Shown: positions 55,223-64,000 of the stretch, one piece after another | Numbering within the stretch: the stretch's first letter is position 1 | Layout of the letters: every line of letters starts with the position of its first letter | Assembly (NCBI RefSeq): GCF_014196495.1 | Contig: NZ_JACIDT010000005.1 | Span: 232,584-296,583 of the forward strand | Reading direction: 5' to 3' | DNA length: 64,000 nt | Source: Sphingobium jiangsuense | GTDB taxonomy: Bacteria > Pseudomonadota > Alphaproteobacteria > Sphingomonadales > Sphingomonadaceae | The notes under the pieces: generated by a model | Seen by the model: only the letters and a program-made list of their open reading frames with translations | What the model was told of the DNA's origin: nothing | The model's database searches: none | Position numbers and translations under genes: made by a program

Positions 55223-56467
55223 ATGAGCAGGATACAGACTCCCCGGCCGATCCGGGGCACGCAGGACATGCTGGGCGGCACGCCCGACAATCTGGCGGAT
55301 CGCTTCGCCCATGTGGTCGATGTGTTCGAGCGCGTGAGGAAGCTCTACGGCTTCCGCCGCGCCGAAGTGCCGGTGTTCGAGGCGACGGCGGTGTTCGCGC
55401 GCTCGCTCGGCGAAAGCACCGATGTGGTGTCGAAGGAAATGTACACGTTCGAGGATCGCGGCGGCGACAGCGTGACGCTGCGCCCGGAATTCACCGCCGG
55501 GATCGCGCGCGCCTATATCACCGAGGGGTGGCAGCAATATGCGCCCTTGAAGGTGGCCACCCATGGCCCGCTGTTCCGCTATGAGCGCCCGCAAAAGGGC
55601 CGTTATCGCCAGTTCCACCAGATCGATGCCGAGGTGATCGGTGCGGGCGAGCCGCTGGCCGATGTGGAGCTGCTCTGCTTCGCCGACCATCTGCTGCGCG
55701 AACTGGGCGTGGCCGAGGGCGTGACGCTGACGCTCAACACGCTGGGCGACGCGGCGAGCCGCGATGCGTGGCGCGACGCACTGGTCGCGCATTTCGAGGC
55801 GCACCGGGAGGCGCTTTCCGAGGACAGCGTGGAGCGGCTCGCCCGCAACCCGCTGCGTATCCTCGACAGCAAGGATGCGGGCGATCAGGCGGTGGTCGCG
55901 ACCGCGCCGGGGATCGATGACTATCTGACCGACGAGGCGGCGGACTTTTTCGAAAAGGTGACGGATGGCCTCGCGGCGGCGGGCGTCGCGTGGACGCGCA
56001 ATGCGCGGCTGGTGCGCGGGCTCGATTATTATCGCCACACCGCGTTCGAGTTCATCACCGACCGGTTGGGCGCGCAGGGCACGGTGCTGGGCGGCGGGCG
56101 CTATGACGGCCTCATCGAGAATATGGGCGGCCCGGCGACCCCGGCGGTCGGCTGGGCGGCGGGTATCGAGCGGCTGGCGATGCTGCTCGACGCGGGCGGC
56201 GAGCACAGGATCGACGCGGTGATCGCGCTGGAGGACGACGCGCAGGTGGCGCGGGCGCTCGCCTCGCTGCGCGCGCTGCGCGAGGCCGGGCTGTCGGCCG
56301 AGCTGGTCGCCAGCGGATCGCCGCGCAAGCGCTTCGACAAGGCGGCGAAGATCCCGGCCCATGCGCTCGTCTCCATCGGCCAGCGCGACGGCGCCCCCCA
56401 CCTCAATGTGCGCGGCGAGGGCGAGATTGCGGCGCGGGTCGAGGCGGCGGTCCGGCAGGCGGGTTGA
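55223..56467 (+). CDS. hisS: Histidyl-tRNA synthetase
   Basis: 414 residues. Class II motifs: [11 protein letters not shown], motif 2 [20 protein letters not shown], histidine-specific [15 protein letters not shown], motif 3 [14 protein letters not shown], and a C-terminal anticodon-binding domain. Its stop overlaps the prfA start by 1 bp. It heads the hisS-prfA-prmC-DUF4167 gene run. Confidence 0.96.
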   Translation: MSRIQTPRPIRGTQDMLGGTPDNLADRFAHVVDVFERVRKLYGFRRAEVPVFEATAVFARSLGESTDVVSKEMYTFEDRGGDSVTLRPEFTAGIARAYITEGWQQYAPLKVATHGPLFRYERPQKGRYRQFHQIDAEVIGAGEPLADVELLCFADHLLRELGVAEGVTLTLNTLGDAASRDAWRDALVAHFEAHREALSEDSVERLARNPLRILDSKDAGDQAVVATAPGIDDYLTDEAADFFEKVTDGLAAAGVAWTRNARLVRGLDYYRHTAFEFITDRLGAQGTVLGGGRYDGLIENMGGPATPAVGWAAGIERLAMLLDAGGEHRIDAVIALEDDAQVARALASLRALREAGLSAELVASGSPRKRFDKAAKIPAHALVSIGQRDGAPHLNVRGEGEIAARVEAAVRQAG

Positions 56468-57552
56468 TGCGCATTTCCCCCACAAGGATCGCGCAGATCG
56501 AGCGGCGCTATGAGGAAGCCGAGGCGGCGATGGCCCGGCCCGATCTCGCGCCCGACGAGTTCGTGCGCCTGTCCAAGGAATATGCCGAGCTGGAGCCGGT
56601 GGTGAAGGCGGCGCGCGCGCTGTCCTCACTGCAAAAGGAGGCCGCCGATCTCGACGCGATGCTGTCGGGCGGCGAGGCCGATGCCGAGATGCGGGCGCTG
56701 GCGCAGGAGGAGGCGCAGGCGATCCGCGCGCGGCTGCCGGAGGCCGAGCATGCGCTGGCGTTGCAGCTTCTGCCCAGGGATGCGGCGGATGCGCGCCCGG
56801 CGATGCTGGAAATCCGCGCCGGGACGGGCGGGGACGAGGCGGCGTTGTTCGCGGGCGACCTCTATCGCATGTATCAGCGCTATGCCGACAGCCAGGGCTG
56901 GAAGATGGAGATGATTTCCGCCAGCGCGTCCGAGGCGGGCGGCTTCAAGGAGGTGATCGCCAGCGTCAATGGCGTGGGCGTGTTCGCGAAGCTGAAGTTC
57001 GAGAGCGGCGTGCACCGGGTGCAGCGCGTGCCCGTCACCGAGAGCGGCGGGCGCATCCACACCAGCGCGGCGACGGTGGCGGTGCTGCCGGAGGCCGAGG
57101 ATGTCGACGTCGCGATCAACGACGCCGACCTCAAGATCGACATCTATCGCGCGTCGGGCGCGGGCGGCCAGCATGTGAACACCACCGACAGCGCGGTTCG
57201 CATCACCCACCTGCCCAGCGGCATCGTCGTCACCCAGCAGGACGAGCGCTCCCAGCACAAGAACAAGGCCAAGGCGATGAAGGTGCTGCGCACGCGCCTC
57301 TATGAGCTGGAGCGCGAGCGGGCGCAGAGCGAGCAGGCGGGCGCGCGCAAGGCGATGGTCGGATCGGGCGACCGGTCGGAACGTATCCGCACCTATAATT
57401 TCCCGCAGGGGCGCGTCACCGACCACCGCATCAACCTGACGCTGCACCGCCTGCCGGAGATATTGGAAGGCCCCGCGCTCGATGAGGTGATCTCCGCCCT
57501 CATCGCCGAGGATCAGGCGGCGCGGCTGGCGCAGCTGGACGGCGCGGCGTGA
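56467..57552 (+). CDS. prfA: Peptide chain release factor 1
   Basis: 361 residues from the ATG at 56467, overlapping the hisS TGA. Codon-recognition motif PVT (RF1 type PxT) in [18 protein letters not shown], and GGQ at residues 233-235 (GAGGQHVN) for peptidyl-tRNA hydrolysis. The PxT motif and SQHKNKAKA confirm RF1, reading UAA and UAG. Its GGQ glutamine is the target of the next gene's product. Confidence 0.97.
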   Translation: MRISPTRIAQIERRYEEAEAAMARPDLAPDEFVRLSKEYAELEPVVKAARALSSLQKEAADLDAMLSGGEADAEMRALAQEEAQAIRARLPEAEHALALQLLPRDAADARPAMLEIRAGTGGDEAALFAGDLYRMYQRYADSQGWKMEMISASASEAGGFKEVIASVNGVGVFAKLKFESGVHRVQRVPVTESGGRIHTSAATVAVLPEAEDVDVAINDADLKIDIYRASGAGGQHVNTTDSAVRITHLPSGIVVTQQDERSQHKNKAKAMKVLRTRLYELERERAQSEQAGARKAMVGSGDRSERIRTYNFPQGRVTDHRINLTLHRLPEILEGPALDEVISALIAEDQAARLAQLDGAA

Positions 57553-58370
57553 AGGCTGCCGAGGCGCTGCGCGCGGCGGCGGAACGGCTCGGTCCCGTCA
57601 GCGACACCGCGCGACTCGACGCCGAGGTGCTGATGGCCCATGCGGCGGGCCTGTCCCGCGGCGAGCTGCTGCTGCGCCTGCGCGACATGGAGGCGCCGGA
57701 GGGATTCGCCGTGCTGGTCGAGCGCCGCGCCGCGCACGAGCCGGTGTCGCACATCGTCGGCACGCGCGATTTCTGGACGCTGACGCTCGCCGTGTCGCCC
57801 CATGTGCTGACCCCCCGGCCGGACAGCGAGACGCTGATCGAGGCGGCGGTCGGGCATTATGCGGGGAGCGAGGGGCCGTCGCGCATCCTCGACCTCGGCA
57901 CCGGATCGGGCGCGCTGCTGCTCGCCGCGCTGGACCAGTGGCCCGCCGCGACCGGCCTTGGCGTCGACATCAGCGCGCAGGCGCTGGCCGTCGCGCGCGC
58001 CAATGCGCGGCGCTGCGGGCTGGAAGCGCGCGCGCAGCTGCGACCCGGCAACTGGTGCGACGGCATCGTCGAGAGATTCGACCTGATCCTCGCCAACCCG
58101 CCCTATATTTCGACGCGGGCGCAATTGCCGCGCGACGTGATCGATCATGAACCGCATCTCGCGCTGTTTTCCGGCGAGGACGGGCTGGATGCCTGCCGCG
58201 ACATCGCGGCGGGGCTGGCCGGACTGATGGCGCCGGATGGGCTGGCGCTGATAGAAATCGGTCATGATCAAGGGGATAGCGCCACGGCCCTGTTCGCCGC
58301 CCATGGTTTCGCGGTGGAACTGCGCCGCGATCTGGCCGGGCGGGCGCGCTGCCTGATGCTGCGCCGGTGA
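57549..58370 (+). CDS. prmC: Release factor glutamine methyltransferase
   Basis: 273 residues from a GTG at 57549, overlapping prfA by 4 bp (GTGA). Rossmann methyltransferase with SAM-binding [12 protein letters not shown] and the substrate motif [17 protein letters not shown] is also diagnostic. It methylates the GGQ glutamine of RF1/RF2. Overlap with prfA ensures coupled expression. Confidence 0.96.
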   Translation: MKAAEALRAAAERLGPVSDTARLDAEVLMAHAAGLSRGELLLRLRDMEAPEGFAVLVERRAAHEPVSHIVGTRDFWTLTLAVSPHVLTPRPDSETLIEAAVGHYAGSEGPSRILDLGTGSGALLLAALDQWPAATGLGVDISAQALAVARANARRCGLEARAQLRPGNWCDGIVERFDLILANPPYISTRAQLPRDVIDHEPHLALFSGEDGLDACRDIAAGLAGLMAPDGLALIEIGHDQGDSATALFAAHGFAVELRRDLAGRARCLMLRR

Positions 58371-58620
58371 TCCGCCGACAAAAGGATGTGAGGATCCGCA
58401 CGAATTTTCTTGGTTTCTCGGCCGGGAGAGTCTAGGAGGGGGAAAGGCGATGCCCGGCCAATGCAGTCCGGGCAATGTCGGCTCCCCATCTCGTCGGACG
58501 GCTGCGGACTGTCTGGTGCAAGAAGGAAGCCCGGACCGGAAACCGGTTCGAGCCGGTGCGGCGCTACACGCCCGCCGGGTGCAGTGCGTTAAGGATGGCA
58601 TTGAAGGCAAGGATCCACCA
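58371..58620 (+). other. 250-bp leader upstream of the DUF4167 gene
   Basis: No gene. It includes a stem ACCGG-TTCGAG-CCGGT (58542-58557) and several other short complementary blocks; there is no T-tract terminator after prmC. It may be a long 5' leader within the operon or carry a promoter. I match it to no RNA family. Confidence 0.4.
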
Positions 58621-59475
58621 TTGATCAATAATCGTCAGGCCGGCCGTCGCAATCGCGGCCGGAACAATGGTCGCCAGAACGGTGGCAATCGTGGCGGCGA
58701 CAACGGCAACCGGATTGACAGCCGGGCCCGTGGCAATGCGCCCCAGCTGCTCGAAAAATATCGTAATCTGGCGCGCGATGCCCAGCTTGCCGGCGACCGG
58801 GTGAACACCGAATATTATCTCCAGTTCGCGGACCATTATTTCCGCGTGATCGCGGACAATCGTTCGCGGCAGGAAGAGCAGCAGGCGCGCTATCGCCGCA
58901 ATGACGAGGCGCTGGATTATGACGCCGGTGACGGCGAGGGGCTGGGCGACGATCTGGCCGTCGCGTCCCTGCCCGGCGATGTCGACGATATCGGCAATGA
59001 AGGCGACGACCGCCGCGCCCGCAATGCGGGCCGTCAGGATCGCGCGCGCCCGCCGCGTCCCGACCGCGCCGACAATCGCCAGCGCCCGGACGCCGAGGAC
59101 GATGGCGAGGAGCGGGGCGAAGAGCGGGGTGATCGGCGCCGCCCGCGCCGCGCCGAGAAGATCGTGATCGCCCGCCGTAGCGAGGCCGGAGAGGAAAAGC
59201 GGGAGGACGCCGTCGAGGCGCCCGCCGCCGCTCCCGAAGCTCCTGCCGTGGCCGAAGCGGAAGAGGCCGCGCCCAAGCGCGCGACCCGCGCCCGCAAGCC
59301 CCGCCAGTCCAAGGCGGAGGATGACTCGCCGGGCCTCGACCTCGCGGTGCTGCCGCCGGCCATTTCGCGCGCGGACAATGACGATGGCGCCGACGCCGGT
59401 GACGAAGGCGGCGAGGACAAGCCCGCGCCGCGCCGTCGCGGCCGTCGGCCCAAGGCGGCCGAAGCGGCGGAATAA
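58621..59475 (+). CDS. DUF4167 protein (RG-rich, likely RNA-binding)
   Basis: 284 residues from a TTG at 58621 (AAGGAT 9-12 bp upstream), giving the family start INNRQAGRRNRGRNNG. Residues 1-32 are an Arg/Gly/Asn-rich tract, and the DUF4167 core follows (GNAPQLLEKYRNLARDAQLA, then YYLQFADHYFRVIADN). The rest is disordered and charged: RDR-type runs, acidic blocks, and a basic C-terminus (RRRGRRPKAAEAA). The prfA-prmC-DUF4167 order is common in alphaproteobacteria. RG tracts suggest nucleic-acid binding near the ribosome; function not proven. Confidence 0.85.
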   Translation: MINNRQAGRRNRGRNNGRQNGGNRGGDNGNRIDSRARGNAPQLLEKYRNLARDAQLAGDRVNTEYYLQFADHYFRVIADNRSRQEEQQARYRRNDEALDYDAGDGEGLGDDLAVASLPGDVDDIGNEGDDRRARNAGRQDRARPPRPDRADNRQRPDAEDDGEERGEERGDRRRPRRAEKIVIARRSEAGEEKREDAVEAPAAAPEAPAVAEAEEAAPKRATRARKPRQSKAEDDSPGLDLAVLPPAISRADNDDGADAGDEGGEDKPAPRRRGRRPKAAEAAE

Positions 59476-59502
59476 GCCCGCTTCCCTCTCGAACAGCATC
59501 AT

Positions 59503-59546
59503 GGCGAAGGGCGATCCGGTTCCATCGGGTCGCCCTTCGCCTTTTT
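59503..59546 (+). terminator. Rho-independent terminator of the hisS-DUF4167 run
   Basis: GGCGAAGGGCGA pairs perfectly with TCGCCCTTCGCC, followed by TTTTT. Confidence 0.9.
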
Positions 59547-59658
59547 CGTTCATCTTGCGATCATCCGCTTTGGACGATGAAGGGGCCGCGCCGCGCAACA
59601 GGGGCTGGACCGGCGCGGCGCCGCGCCATAGGGTGCCGTCAACGAAGGAGGACCGCGA

Positions 59659-61110
59659 ATGGCAGCTCGTTTCACCGCAACCCGTTTCACCATGGCCGGC
59701 CTGTCGGCTTTGGCGATGGCAGGGGCCATGATGGGGGCCATGCAGGCGGCGCAGGCCCAGACCGGCGAACCGACCGCGCAGGGCGACGTTTCCGTCACCA
59801 TCTACAACGACAATCTGGCGCTGGTGCAGGATGTGCGGCAACTGAGCATTCCCGGCGGGGTCAGCCGCATCGAATTTCCCGACGTGTCGGCGCAGATCCG
59901 TCCGGAAACCCTCTCCTTCTCCGCCCCCGGCGCAGCGATCGTCGAACAGAATTTCGACTATGACCTGCTTAGCCCCGACACGCTGATGGAAAAGGCGGTG
60001 GGGCAGGTGGTGACGATCGTGCGCACCAACCCGGCCAGCGGCGCCGAAACGCGCGAGCAGGCGAAGGTGCTGGCGGTCAATGGCGGCGTCGTCCTCCAGA
60101 TCGGCAACCGGATAGAGGTGCTGCGCGACGACGGGCTGCCGGTCCGCGTGATCTTCGACAAGGTGCCCGCCAATCTGCGCGCCCGTCCGACCCTTTCGGT
60201 GCGGGTGAACAGCGACCGGGCGGGCACGCGTCCCGCCTCGATCCGCTATCTGACGCCGGGCCTGGCGTGGAGCGCCGATTATGTCGCGCTGTTCGATGCG
60301 AAGGCGGGCAAGGTCGATGTGCAGGGCTGGGTGACGCTCACCAACACCAGCGGCACCACCTACACCAACGCCAACACCCTGCTGGTCGCGGGCAGCGTGA
60401 ACCAGCGGCAGGCGACGCCCTATGCCCGCCGCCCGATGCCGCCGGGCATGGCGGCGACCTCCATCCGCAACCCCGGCACCGAGACGGCGGGGCGCGAGCA
60501 GCTGGGCGATTTCTATCTCTACCCCATCGCCAACCGCACCACCATCGCCAGCAACCAGACCAAGCAGGTCAGCTTCCTCGACGTGCAGGGGGTTCCGGCG
60601 CGGGCGGGCTATGAATATGTGAATGGCTGGCTGACGACCAGCACCGAGGCGCAGAGCGCCGACAGCGTCGTCAGCTTCTCGACCTCCGCCAGCGGCGGGC
60701 TGGGCGACGCGCTGCCCGCCGGGACGGTGCGCTTCTACCAGAAGGATGCGAGCGGCGCGCCGCAGTTCACCGGCGAAAACCAGCTCGGCCACACGCCGAT
60801 GGGCAGCCAGCTCGCGCTCGCCACCGGCAAGGCGTTCGACGTCAAGGTGCAGCCGGTGGTCGAGCAGCGGCAGAAGCTGGGCGACAGCAAATGGCGCACG
60901 ACCATGCGCTATGAGCTGACCAACGCGCGGCCCGATGCGGTGACGGTCGATCTGGTGCAGCAGGGCCTCGATTTCGCGTGGGCCGATACCCGTATCGCCA
61001 GCGAATCGCTGAAGAGCGAGCGGCGCAGCGCCGATGCGGTGGCCTGGCATGTGCCGGTTCCGGCCAACGGCCGAGCGACCGTGACCGCCACCTTCGAAAC
61101 CCGCTATTGA
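59659..61110 (+). CDS. Secreted DUF4139 protein, paralogue 1
   Basis: 483 residues. A long signal peptide (FTMAGLSALAMAGAMMGAMQ region, cleavage near AQAQ) precedes a short N-terminal domain (VSVTIYNDNLALVQDVRQLS) and the beta-rich DUF4139 core: YLTPGLAWSADYVALFDAK, GWVTLTNTSGTTYTNANTLL and the C-terminal ESLKSERRSADAVAWHVPVP, then ATFETRY. Such proteins are periplasmic or surface proteins of unknown function. It overlaps the TTG of the next frame and is co-transcribed with paralogue 2. Confidence 0.86.
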   Translation: MAARFTATRFTMAGLSALAMAGAMMGAMQAAQAQTGEPTAQGDVSVTIYNDNLALVQDVRQLSIPGGVSRIEFPDVSAQIRPETLSFSAPGAAIVEQNFDYDLLSPDTLMEKAVGQVVTIVRTNPASGAETREQAKVLAVNGGVVLQIGNRIEVLRDDGLPVRVIFDKVPANLRARPTLSVRVNSDRAGTRPASIRYLTPGLAWSADYVALFDAKAGKVDVQGWVTLTNTSGTTYTNANTLLVAGSVNQRQATPYARRPMPPGMAATSIRNPGTETAGREQLGDFYLYPIANRTTIASNQTKQVSFLDVQGVPARAGYEYVNGWLTTSTEAQSADSVVSFSTSASGGLGDALPAGTVRFYQKDASGAPQFTGENQLGHTPMGSQLALATGKAFDVKVQPVVEQRQKLGDSKWRTTMRYELTNARPDAVTVDLVQQGLDFAWADTRIASESLKSERRSADAVAWHVPVPANGRATVTATFETRY

Positions 61111-61121
61111 CGAGGGCCGGG

Positions 61122-62663
61122 GTGCTCCGCCGCCTCTGGCTCGCGCCGCTGCTGGCGCTGGCGCCCGGATCGGCGCTGGCGCAGCAGGCTGTCGTCGTGT
61201 CGCAAGCGCCGCTCTCCTCCTCCGTCACCGTCTATCGCGATACGAACCGGGAGGAGGGGCGCTTCAACCTGCGCTGGCTGCGCGGCTATGCGCTGATTTC
61301 CGAGAAGCGGCGGGTCAGCCTGCCCGCGGGCGATGCGGTGGTGCGCTTCGAAGGCGTGGCCGACGGCATGATCGCGGTGAGTGCGGTCGTTACCGGCCTG
61401 CCCGGCGGAATCGAGGAGAAGAACCGCGACGCCCGCCTGCTCTCGCCCGCCTCGCTGCTCGACGGCAGCCTCGGCAATCGCGTGCATCTGCGCCGCACCG
61501 ACCGGGCGACCGGCAGGGTGACCGAAACCGACGCGATCATCCGCTCCGGCCCCGACAATGCGGTGGTGCTGGAAACGCCGCAGGGCATAGAGGCGCTGCG
61601 CTGCTCCGGCCTGCCCGAAACGCTGGTCTATGACCGCGTGCCGGAGGGGCTTTCGGCCAAGCCCACCTTCTCCGTCCAGACCCGCAGTCCGCAGGCCACC
61701 GAGGCCGAGGTGACGCTGACCTATCTCGCCACCGGCTTCGACTGGGGCGCGAGCTATGTCGCGACCATCGCGGAGGACGGGCGGACGCTGGACCTGTTCG
61801 CCTGGCTGACCGTCGCCAACGGCAATGGCGCGCAGTTCGACCGGGCGCAGCTGCTGGCGGTCGCGGGGCAGCCCAATCGCAGCAGCGATTTCGACGCGTT
61901 GGTGGAGCGGCCGCCCCCGCCGGTGCTGCGCCTGTCCTGCTGGCCGATGGACAGCACCAGCACGCGGCCCGGCCCGCCGCCTCCTCCACCGCCACCGCCC
62001 GCGCCGATGATGGCGGCGACGGCGGACATATTGGTCACCGCCCAAAGGCGCACCGAAAAGGCGGGCTTCTCCGTCATCGCCGCGCAGGAGGAACTGGGTG
62101 ACCTCAAGCTCTATCGCGTGCCGGTGCCGGTCGATGTTCTCCCCAATGGGCAGAAGCAGGTGGCGATGATCCAGCGCGAGGGCGTTCCGTTCACCTCCTT
62201 CCATGCCGGGGCGCTGGAGCCGTGGCGCGAGGAAACCGCCTCCGTTCCGCTCGCCCGCATGCTGCGGATGGACAATCGCGAGAAGGGCGGCCTCGGCCTG
62301 CCGCTGCCTTCGGGCAGCGTCGCGGTGATGCGGCGGCGGAGCAGCGATGAGCTCCTGCTCGCCGACTCGACCATGAAGGACCGCGCCATCGGCGAGAAGG
62401 TGGAGATCGCGGCCGGGCTTTCCGACCAGCTCCGCCTGAGCCAGACGGTAACGGCGTCGACGGAGAAGGAAAGGCGCTATCGCCTGGTGCTGACCAATGC
62501 GACGAATGCCGGGGCGGCGGTGGAGATCGCAATCCCCCGGCTGGACGGCTTCGACCTCGCCACGCCGGGCAGGCTGAAGGACAAGGACGGCGGCAAGCTC
62601 TGGTCGGTGACGGTGCCTGCCAATGGCGAAGCGAACCTCGACGTCGTCTATCGCCGCCAATAG
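61122..62663 (+). CDS. Secreted DUF4139 protein, paralogue 2, with Pro-rich linker and TonB-box-like segment
   Basis: 513 residues from the GTG at 61122 (GAGGGCCGGG upstream); a TTG at 61107 overlapping the previous stop is an alternative. A signal peptide (LWLAPLLALAPGSALAQ) is followed by the DUF4139 halves VTVYRDTNREEGRF, TYLATGFDWGASYVATI and a C-terminal TVPANGEANLDVVYRR. Between the halves lies a run of nine prolines (about 285-293) and then ADILVTAQRRTE (residues about 301-312), which resembles the TonB box/plug start of sphingomonad TonB-dependent receptors. Function unknown. Confidence 0.82.
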   Translation: MLRRLWLAPLLALAPGSALAQQAVVVSQAPLSSSVTVYRDTNREEGRFNLRWLRGYALISEKRRVSLPAGDAVVRFEGVADGMIAVSAVVTGLPGGIEEKNRDARLLSPASLLDGSLGNRVHLRRTDRATGRVTETDAIIRSGPDNAVVLETPQGIEALRCSGLPETLVYDRVPEGLSAKPTFSVQTRSPQATEAEVTLTYLATGFDWGASYVATIAEDGRTLDLFAWLTVANGNGAQFDRAQLLAVAGQPNRSSDFDALVERPPPPVLRLSCWPMDSTSTRPGPPPPPPPPPAPMMAATADILVTAQRRTEKAGFSVIAAQEELGDLKLYRVPVPVDVLPNGQKQVAMIQREGVPFTSFHAGALEPWREETASVPLARMLRMDNREKGGLGLPLPSGSVAVMRRRSSDELLLADSTMKDRAIGEKVEIAAGLSDQLRLSQTVTASTEKERRYRLVLTNATNAGAAVEIAIPRLDGFDLATPGRLKDKDGGKLWSVTVPANGEANLDVVYRRQ

Positions 62664-62702
62664 GCGTTGCGCGGGGAAGGGCAGGGGCGGAATCGCCGCC
62701 GC

Positions 62703-63008
62703 TCAGTCCTCCCCGTCGTGCTCGATCTCCTTCTTCAGCAGATCCTCGATCTGCTCGTCATGCCCCGTTCCGCTCGACAGGAAGAGCAGCGACATCAGGC
62801 CCGTGCCCAGCATGAAGGTGCACCACACGCCGATGCTGGTCGCGATGACCATGTGCAGCGGCATCGGCGTATCCATCCAGTAGAGCACGCCCAGCACGGC
62901 GAGCACGCAGGCGACCCCGCCCAACGCCATCCACCGCATCAACCGGCGGAAGCGGGCCCAGGCGGCTGCGGCGATCCGGGGATCGTCCAGGGCGGTCTTG
63001 CGTGCCAT
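62703..63008 (-). CDS. Small two-segment membrane protein
   Basis: 101 residues from the ATG at 63008 (GAAAGAG upstream). A basic N-terminus (ARKTALDDPRIAAAAWARFR) precedes two membrane segments (WMALGGVACVLAVLGVLYWM and VIATSIGVWCTFMLGTGLMSLLFL) and an acidic tail (DEQIEDLLKKEIEHDGED). I recall similar small proteins widely in sphingomonads; no function assigned. It is divergent from the CBS protein gene. Confidence 0.75.
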   Translation of the reverse strand: MARKTALDDPRIAAAAWARFRRLMRWMALGGVACVLAVLGVLYWMDTPMPLHMVIATSIGVWCTFMLGTGLMSLLFLSSGTGHDEQIEDLLKKEIEHDGED

Positions 63009-63084
63009 CTCTTTCTTTTGGCCCAGAAACATGGGAGCATCAACCCACCGGCACAGACCGGAGTCGACAGAACGGAGGTGGACT

Positions 63085-63510
63085 ATGACGATTGCGGCGA
63101 TTCTCAACGGCAAGGGGCAGGTTATCAGCATCGGACCGGATGCCAGCCTGCAACAGGCCGCCGCGCTGCTGGCGGAGCGCCGTATCGGCTGTTTGCCGGT
63201 GATCGACGGCGGAGAGGTCGTCGGCATGCTGTCGGAAAGGGATATCGTGCGCTGCGTGGCGCAACGGGGGGCGGAGGCGCTCGACAAGCCGGTGCGCGAG
63301 CTGATGACCAGCCAGGTGGTCACGGTCGGTCCCGATCTCGCCGTGATAACCGCGCTGTCGCTGATGACCAAGCGTCGTATCCGCCACCTGCCGGTGGTGG
63401 AGGGCGGAAAGCTGACCGGCTTCGTGTCGATCGGCGATCTGGTCAAATACCGGATCGACCGCATCGAGGCCGAGGCGGCCGCCATGCGCGATTATATCCA
63501 GAACGCCTGA
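63085..63510 (+). CDS. CBS-domain pair protein
   Basis: 141 residues from the ATG at 63085 with GGAGGTGG upstream. Two CBS motifs fill the protein: ASLQQAAALLAERRIGCLPV with SERDIVRCVAQRG, and LAVITALSLMTKRRIRHLPV with SIGDLVKYRID. Stand-alone CBS pairs bind adenine nucleotides and act as energy or redox sensors; partner unknown. Confidence 0.92.
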   Translation: MTIAAILNGKGQVISIGPDASLQQAAALLAERRIGCLPVIDGGEVVGMLSERDIVRCVAQRGAEALDKPVRELMTSQVVTVGPDLAVITALSLMTKRRIRHLPVVEGGKLTGFVSIGDLVKYRIDRIEAEAAAMRDYIQNA

Positions 63511-63798
63511 GTCGCTTTCGAAAGGGGAATCGCCGGGCCGGATTCGAATCGTCGCGATCGATTCCTCCGGCCCCTGAACGAACCGGAATGCCGAGGATCT
63601 GCGCGGGAAAGCCGTCCTCTGCGGGGTGGGATCAAGGGTGGCGGAGGAGGGGCGGCGCCGGAAAAATTCTTCGCGCCGATCCTGCCTGTCTCGATCGGCT
63701 TGCAGAAAAAGCACAGTCGCTGTCTCTGGAAATAAGTCGGCATTTCAACGGCTTGAATAGATCATCCAAAATTTGTGCAACAAAAATGCAAAAAGGGT

Positions 63799-63827
63799 TT
63801 GACGGTCCGGCACCTGCCCCATATATG
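63799..63827 (+). promoter_or_regulatory. Strong promoter, probably of an rRNA operon
   Basis: TTGACG (63799-63804), 17-bp spacer, TATATG (63822-63827), preceded by an A/T-rich patch (about 63765-63796) that could be an UP element. No coding frame follows in the last 170 bp. Between the CBS gene stop (63510) and this promoter I see no gene. Confidence 0.7.
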
Positions 63828-63950
63828 GCGTTTCACCGACGCGGTGCTGACGGTGAGTTAGCGCTGTGTATGGTTGCCGACATAGAGGATTGGATTTCTC
63901 CCTGGTTTTTGGATTGGGGGGAGGGCATGGTTTTCTCTGGTGTTGGCTGG

Positions 63951-63960
63951 ATCTTTGACA
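63951..63960 (+). promoter_or_regulatory. boxA-like antitermination site in the rRNA leader
   Basis: ATCTTTGACA, in the context GGCTGGATCTTTGACATTGT, closely resembles the boxA element found in rRNA leaders ahead of 16S genes. It lies about 125 bp past the promoter. The 16S gene would begin beyond the right edge. Confidence 0.65.
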
Positions 63961-64000
63961 TTGTTAGTATGATGAAGGGACATGTGGGCGGCGGCTCCGG

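Overview
The window is high-GC, densely packed alphaproteobacterial chromosome. Short overlapping operons, TorF and DcaP-like porins, DUF4167/DUF4169 genes, a QxH-type dihydroorotase and REP-like repeats all point to a sphingomonad (Sphingomonas/Sphingobium group). No prophage, insertion sequence or CRISPR array is visible; most of it reads as core genome. The assignment rests on gene content and style, not on a search.

Region 1 (1-10.7 kb) is a pentose catabolic island. A minus-strand operon encodes alpha-ketoglutaric semialdehyde dehydrogenase, a FAH-family (AraD1/GguC-like) protein, L-arabinose/galactose 1-dehydrogenase and a secreted GH51 arabinofuranosidase (cut by the window edge). A FadR-type GntR regulator is divergent from it. 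Then come an FHS sugar:H+ symporter and, divergent again, mutarotase, IlvD/Edd sugar-acid dehydratase and SMP-30 lactonase. Together they cover every step from arabinoside to 2-oxoglutarate without phosphorylation, except that the usual DapA-type keto-deoxy-sugar-acid dehydratase is absent and the FAH protein is the obvious substitute. Two similar 11-bp sites next to the -10 boxes of both operons look like operators for the GntR protein.

Region 2 (10.7-16.8 kb) is a tight run of overlapping small genes: HerA-like ATPase, unknown, LMW tyrosine phosphatase, YjbQ, YbaK-type deacylase, cupin, DUF4169, unknown. A TorF-type porin, one copy of a 206-bp dispersed repeat and a DUF1345 membrane protein follow.

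Region 3 (16.8-32.5 kb) is a C2/TCA module. It contains a CrbS-like hybrid kinase with a sodium:solute symporter domain, CrbR, acetyl-CoA synthetase, a DcaP-like porin, an MHS-type symporter, and both aconitases (acnB and acnA) divergent across a 570-bp gap. A duplicated 13-bp motif sits between acs and the porin gene.

Region 4 (32.5-52.2 kb) is housekeeping: ParDE-like toxin-antitoxin pair, glutamine cyclotransferase, ygfZ, dihydroorotase, tRNA-Thr(GGT), two peptidases, hemC-hemD and a COG4223-like protein, tsaD, gpsA, a polysaccharide flippase, a second TorF porin, metC-sseA, queF, and a small HTH/membrane protein operon preceded by a perfect palindrome.

Region 5 (52.4-64 kb) holds ppa, an M61 peptidase, hisS-prfA-prmC-DUF4167, two tandem DUF4139 proteins (one carrying a TonB-box-like segment), a small membrane protein and a CBS protein. 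At the extreme right end is what looks like the promoter and boxA leader of an rRNA operon whose 16S gene lies outside the window.
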